A DNA stretch of 64,000 bases, from contig JAKLFB010000002.1 of assembly GCA_022711435.1 (NCBI GenBank), positions 124,001-188,000 on the forward strand, written 5' to 3'. A program made the translations under genes and the position numbers. Of this stretch, positions 62,509 to 64,000 are shown in pieces (position 1 is the stretch's first letter; the number at the start of each line of letters is the position of its first letter). The notes below the pieces were generated by a model that was given only the letters and a program-made list of their open reading frames with translations, had not been told where the DNA came from and searched no databases. Source of the DNA: Verrucomicrobiota bacterium (GTDB lineage: Bacteria; Verrucomicrobiota; Verrucomicrobiia; Limisphaerales; UBA1319).

Positions 62509-64000
62509 ATGAAGAATAAATACTTAATGGCCAGTTTGTTATGCATGTGGATCGCCGCTTTGCCACCGATCGCGGCTGCTCAGGATCAACCTGCGCGTCT
62601 GACTGACCATGGCCTGCCGGCAGGCGGGATCGAACAGGTGCTGCCCAAGGGTCCGCTGCTTTATGTTCAATTCGAGAGCATGCATCAGATCCTGCTGGAT
62701 CTGGAGCGGATTGCGCAAACGGCCCTGCCCGTCAAGGTCCTGCCCCCCCAGATGCAGGAGTTGATGCAGACCGAGCATCCGTTGCTGACGGCATTGGGAG
62801 GGGGGCTGTTGCAGGAACCCCTGACCCGCGAAGCGGCAGCGCAAAAGCTGGGTCTCGACCTGGGGGCGCCCCTCAGCCTTGCCATCTATCCGGGTGATCC
62901 TCGGAAGTCGTTCGTCCTTGCGGTGCCGATGTCGAGGCCCGAGGCGCTGACCGGATTGATTCAGAATGCGCTGCGTCCCGAGCAGTTCGAATCGGTCATG
63001 CTCGGAGGCAAGCCCGCCATCCGGCTGCAGCTCAGGAATCCCTCCTGGCTGAGCCGGCTTTACGTGGTCTGCTCGGCGAACACAGCATTTTTCTGCGGGG
63101 ATCGCTCGATGGCCATCGCGCTGCACAACACGCCGTCGGCCGAGCGGTTGAATCAGGACAGCTTCATGAAGAAAGTCCGGACCGAAGTCGGCGGAACCGA
63201 TCTCGCCCTGACTTTCAATCCGGGGCTGTTGAAGCCTTTCCTGATCCAGGCGCAGCAGTTCCTCCCTGTCGGCACCCAGATGCTCCAGGCGCAGCGCCAA
63301 GTCCTGCTTCAGCAGATCCCGGAACCCGTTCGCCAGCGGCTGGACCTGCAGATGCGCCGCAATTTCGGCGTGCGGGATTTCGATGAATTCACGCGGTACG
63401 CCGAGTGTTTTATTGTTGCGACGGCTCTTCAACTGGCGGACGGCATCACCCAATGCGCGGTGGCGTTCGAGGGGATGACGCTGTCGGTGGATCTGAATGC
63501 CGAACACCTGAAAGGCCGGTTCTTCCTCTTTTCGCACCAGGTCCAGCCCGATCGATCGACCCAGCCCATCCCGATGGACGAGGTCCGCAAGGCGCTGGCG
63601 TGGCTTGGGCCCGGGTACGATGGTTTCGGCGTGACGGGCCGCCAGCCGCCGACATTGAACTCGCCGTGGTTCCGCGCCTGGCTTGCCCAGGTCCGCAAGC
63701 AGCTCGAGGCGCAGCAGCTCGAGTCCAAGTTCCTGGATCGGATGGAATCCGTCACGGATGAGACTCTGGTGCTGCAGCCGGTGGCCACGCGCGTCCCGTG
63801 GGTGCTGACAACCTGCGTCACCCCCAATCCGCCTCCCTCGCTCCGGGAAGCGGCCTCGATCGAGGCCTATTTCCGGGCGTTGGGACGATCGGGCGGGTTC
63901 CCGGTGCAGCAAACGGTCCAGGTCATTCCCCGGAAAGACACGGCGTTTCTGAAGCAGTATTTCGAGGAGGAAACCCGTGTTTTGAACCACAACGAACAGC
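62509..64000 (+). CDS. Secreted protein of unknown function, 3' end outside the window
   Basis: The plus-strand frame is open from 62473 to the window end (497 codons from the ATG at 62509) with no stop, while the opposite strand also shows a long frame without recognisable protein features. The start gives a signal peptide (MKNKYLMASLLCMWIAALPP, then IAAAQ). The mature part has GPLLYVQFESMHQILLDLER, LGAPLSLAIYPGDPRKSFVL, TDLALTFNPGLLKPFL and QMRRNFGVRDFDEFTRYAEC. This resembles uncharacterised secreted or lipid-binding-like proteins of the PVC group, but I do not recognise a family. An ATG at 62473 is an alternative start. A TATAGT box at 62404-62409 is a possible -10 element with no clear -35. 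Confidence 0.75.
   Translation, partial: MKNKYLMASLLCMWIAALPPIAAAQDQPARLTDHGLPAGGIEQVLPKGPLLYVQFESMHQILLDLERIAQTALPVKVLPPQMQELMQTEHPLLTALGGGLLQEPLTREAAAQKLGLDLGAPLSLAIYPGDPRKSFVLAVPMSRPEALTGLIQNALRPEQFESVMLGGKPAIRLQLRNPSWLSRLYVVCSANTAFFCGDRSMAIALHNTPSAERLNQDSFMKKVRTEVGGTDLALTFNPGLLKPFLIQAQQFLPVGTQMLQAQRQVLLQQIPEPVRQRLDLQMRRNFGVRDFDEFTRYAECFIVATALQLADGITQCAVAFEGMTLSVDLNAEHLKGRFFLFSHQVQPDRSTQPIPMDEVRKALAWLGPGYDGFGVTGRQPPTLNSPWFRAWLAQVRKQLEAQQLESKFLDRMESVTDETLVLQPVATRVPWVLTTCVTPNPPPSLREAASIEAYFRALGRSGGFPVQQTVQVIPRKDTAFLKQYFEEETRVLNHNEQ

Noticed and set aside
62539..63990. Minus-strand frame of 483 codons at the window end
   Set aside because: The plus strand is open throughout and begins with a signal peptide; the minus translation shows no recognisable domain.

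Overview
The window is GC-rich, densely coding chromosome from what looks like a member of the Verrucomicrobiota (or a close relative in the PVC group). This is an inference from gene content: a prepilin-like secreted protein with an H-X9-DG motif, several very large secreted proteins built from Ig-like, cohesin-like, CARDB and Calx-beta domains, carbohydrate-active enzymes scattered singly, an alternative complex III (ACIII) operon, and an IS66-type element carrying a DUF4338 (DruA-like) gene. No rRNA or other decisive marker is present.

Layout. 1-2.0 kb: the 3' end of a sugar nucleotidyltransferase and a secreted (alpha/alpha)6-type protein. 2.0-8.3 kb: a minus-strand operon of a thioredoxin-like protein lacking one active-site Cys, an RND adaptor, an RND pump and an outer-membrane factor. 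8.8-12.3 kb: a prepilin-like protein, tRNA-Asp, then remnants (a truncated TSP3-repeat protein and an HsdM N-terminal fragment), two paralogous antitoxins, one VapC toxin and a LysE-type exporter. 12.4-28.9 kb: two giant secreted proteins (about 3,564 and 1,873 aa) with cohesin-like domains; the second also has a dockerin-like segment and an almost perfect 651-bp tandem duplication. 29-38.9 kb: a GH106-like glycosidase, a YhhN-family membrane protein, a secreted PA14-like protein, an adenosine-specific-kinase-family protein, an Acg-type nitroreductase and a purple-acid-phosphatase-like enzyme, separated by repeat-rich intergenic stretches. 39-42 kb: a decayed IS66-type element with a DruA-like gene between tnpB and a truncated tnpC, then a DUF6788-like ORF.

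42.1-53.0 kb: a tightly overlapping ten-gene minus-strand respiratory operon, actA-actB-actC-actD-actE-actF, a small membrane protein, and ccoN-, ccoO- and ccoP-like genes. The CcoN-like subunit keeps all three haem ligands, but two of three CuB ligands and the cross-linked Tyr appear substituted. It may therefore not be an ordinary oxygen reductase; this is the most unusual biochemical signal in the window.

53.0-64 kb: tRNA-His, a DUF5060/apiosidase-like secreted glycosidase, two URO-D-family proteins, UbiE/MenG, a YjhG-type sugar-acid dehydratase, a radical SAM protein, FabI, and a secreted protein of unknown function that runs off the end.

A short C-terminal module recurs in at least four otherwise different secreted proteins here and may be a lineage-specific anchoring or export domain. 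Start sites were chosen by signal peptides, family N-termini, Shine-Dalgarno-like motifs and stop/start overlaps; family names come from motif recognition without database searches.
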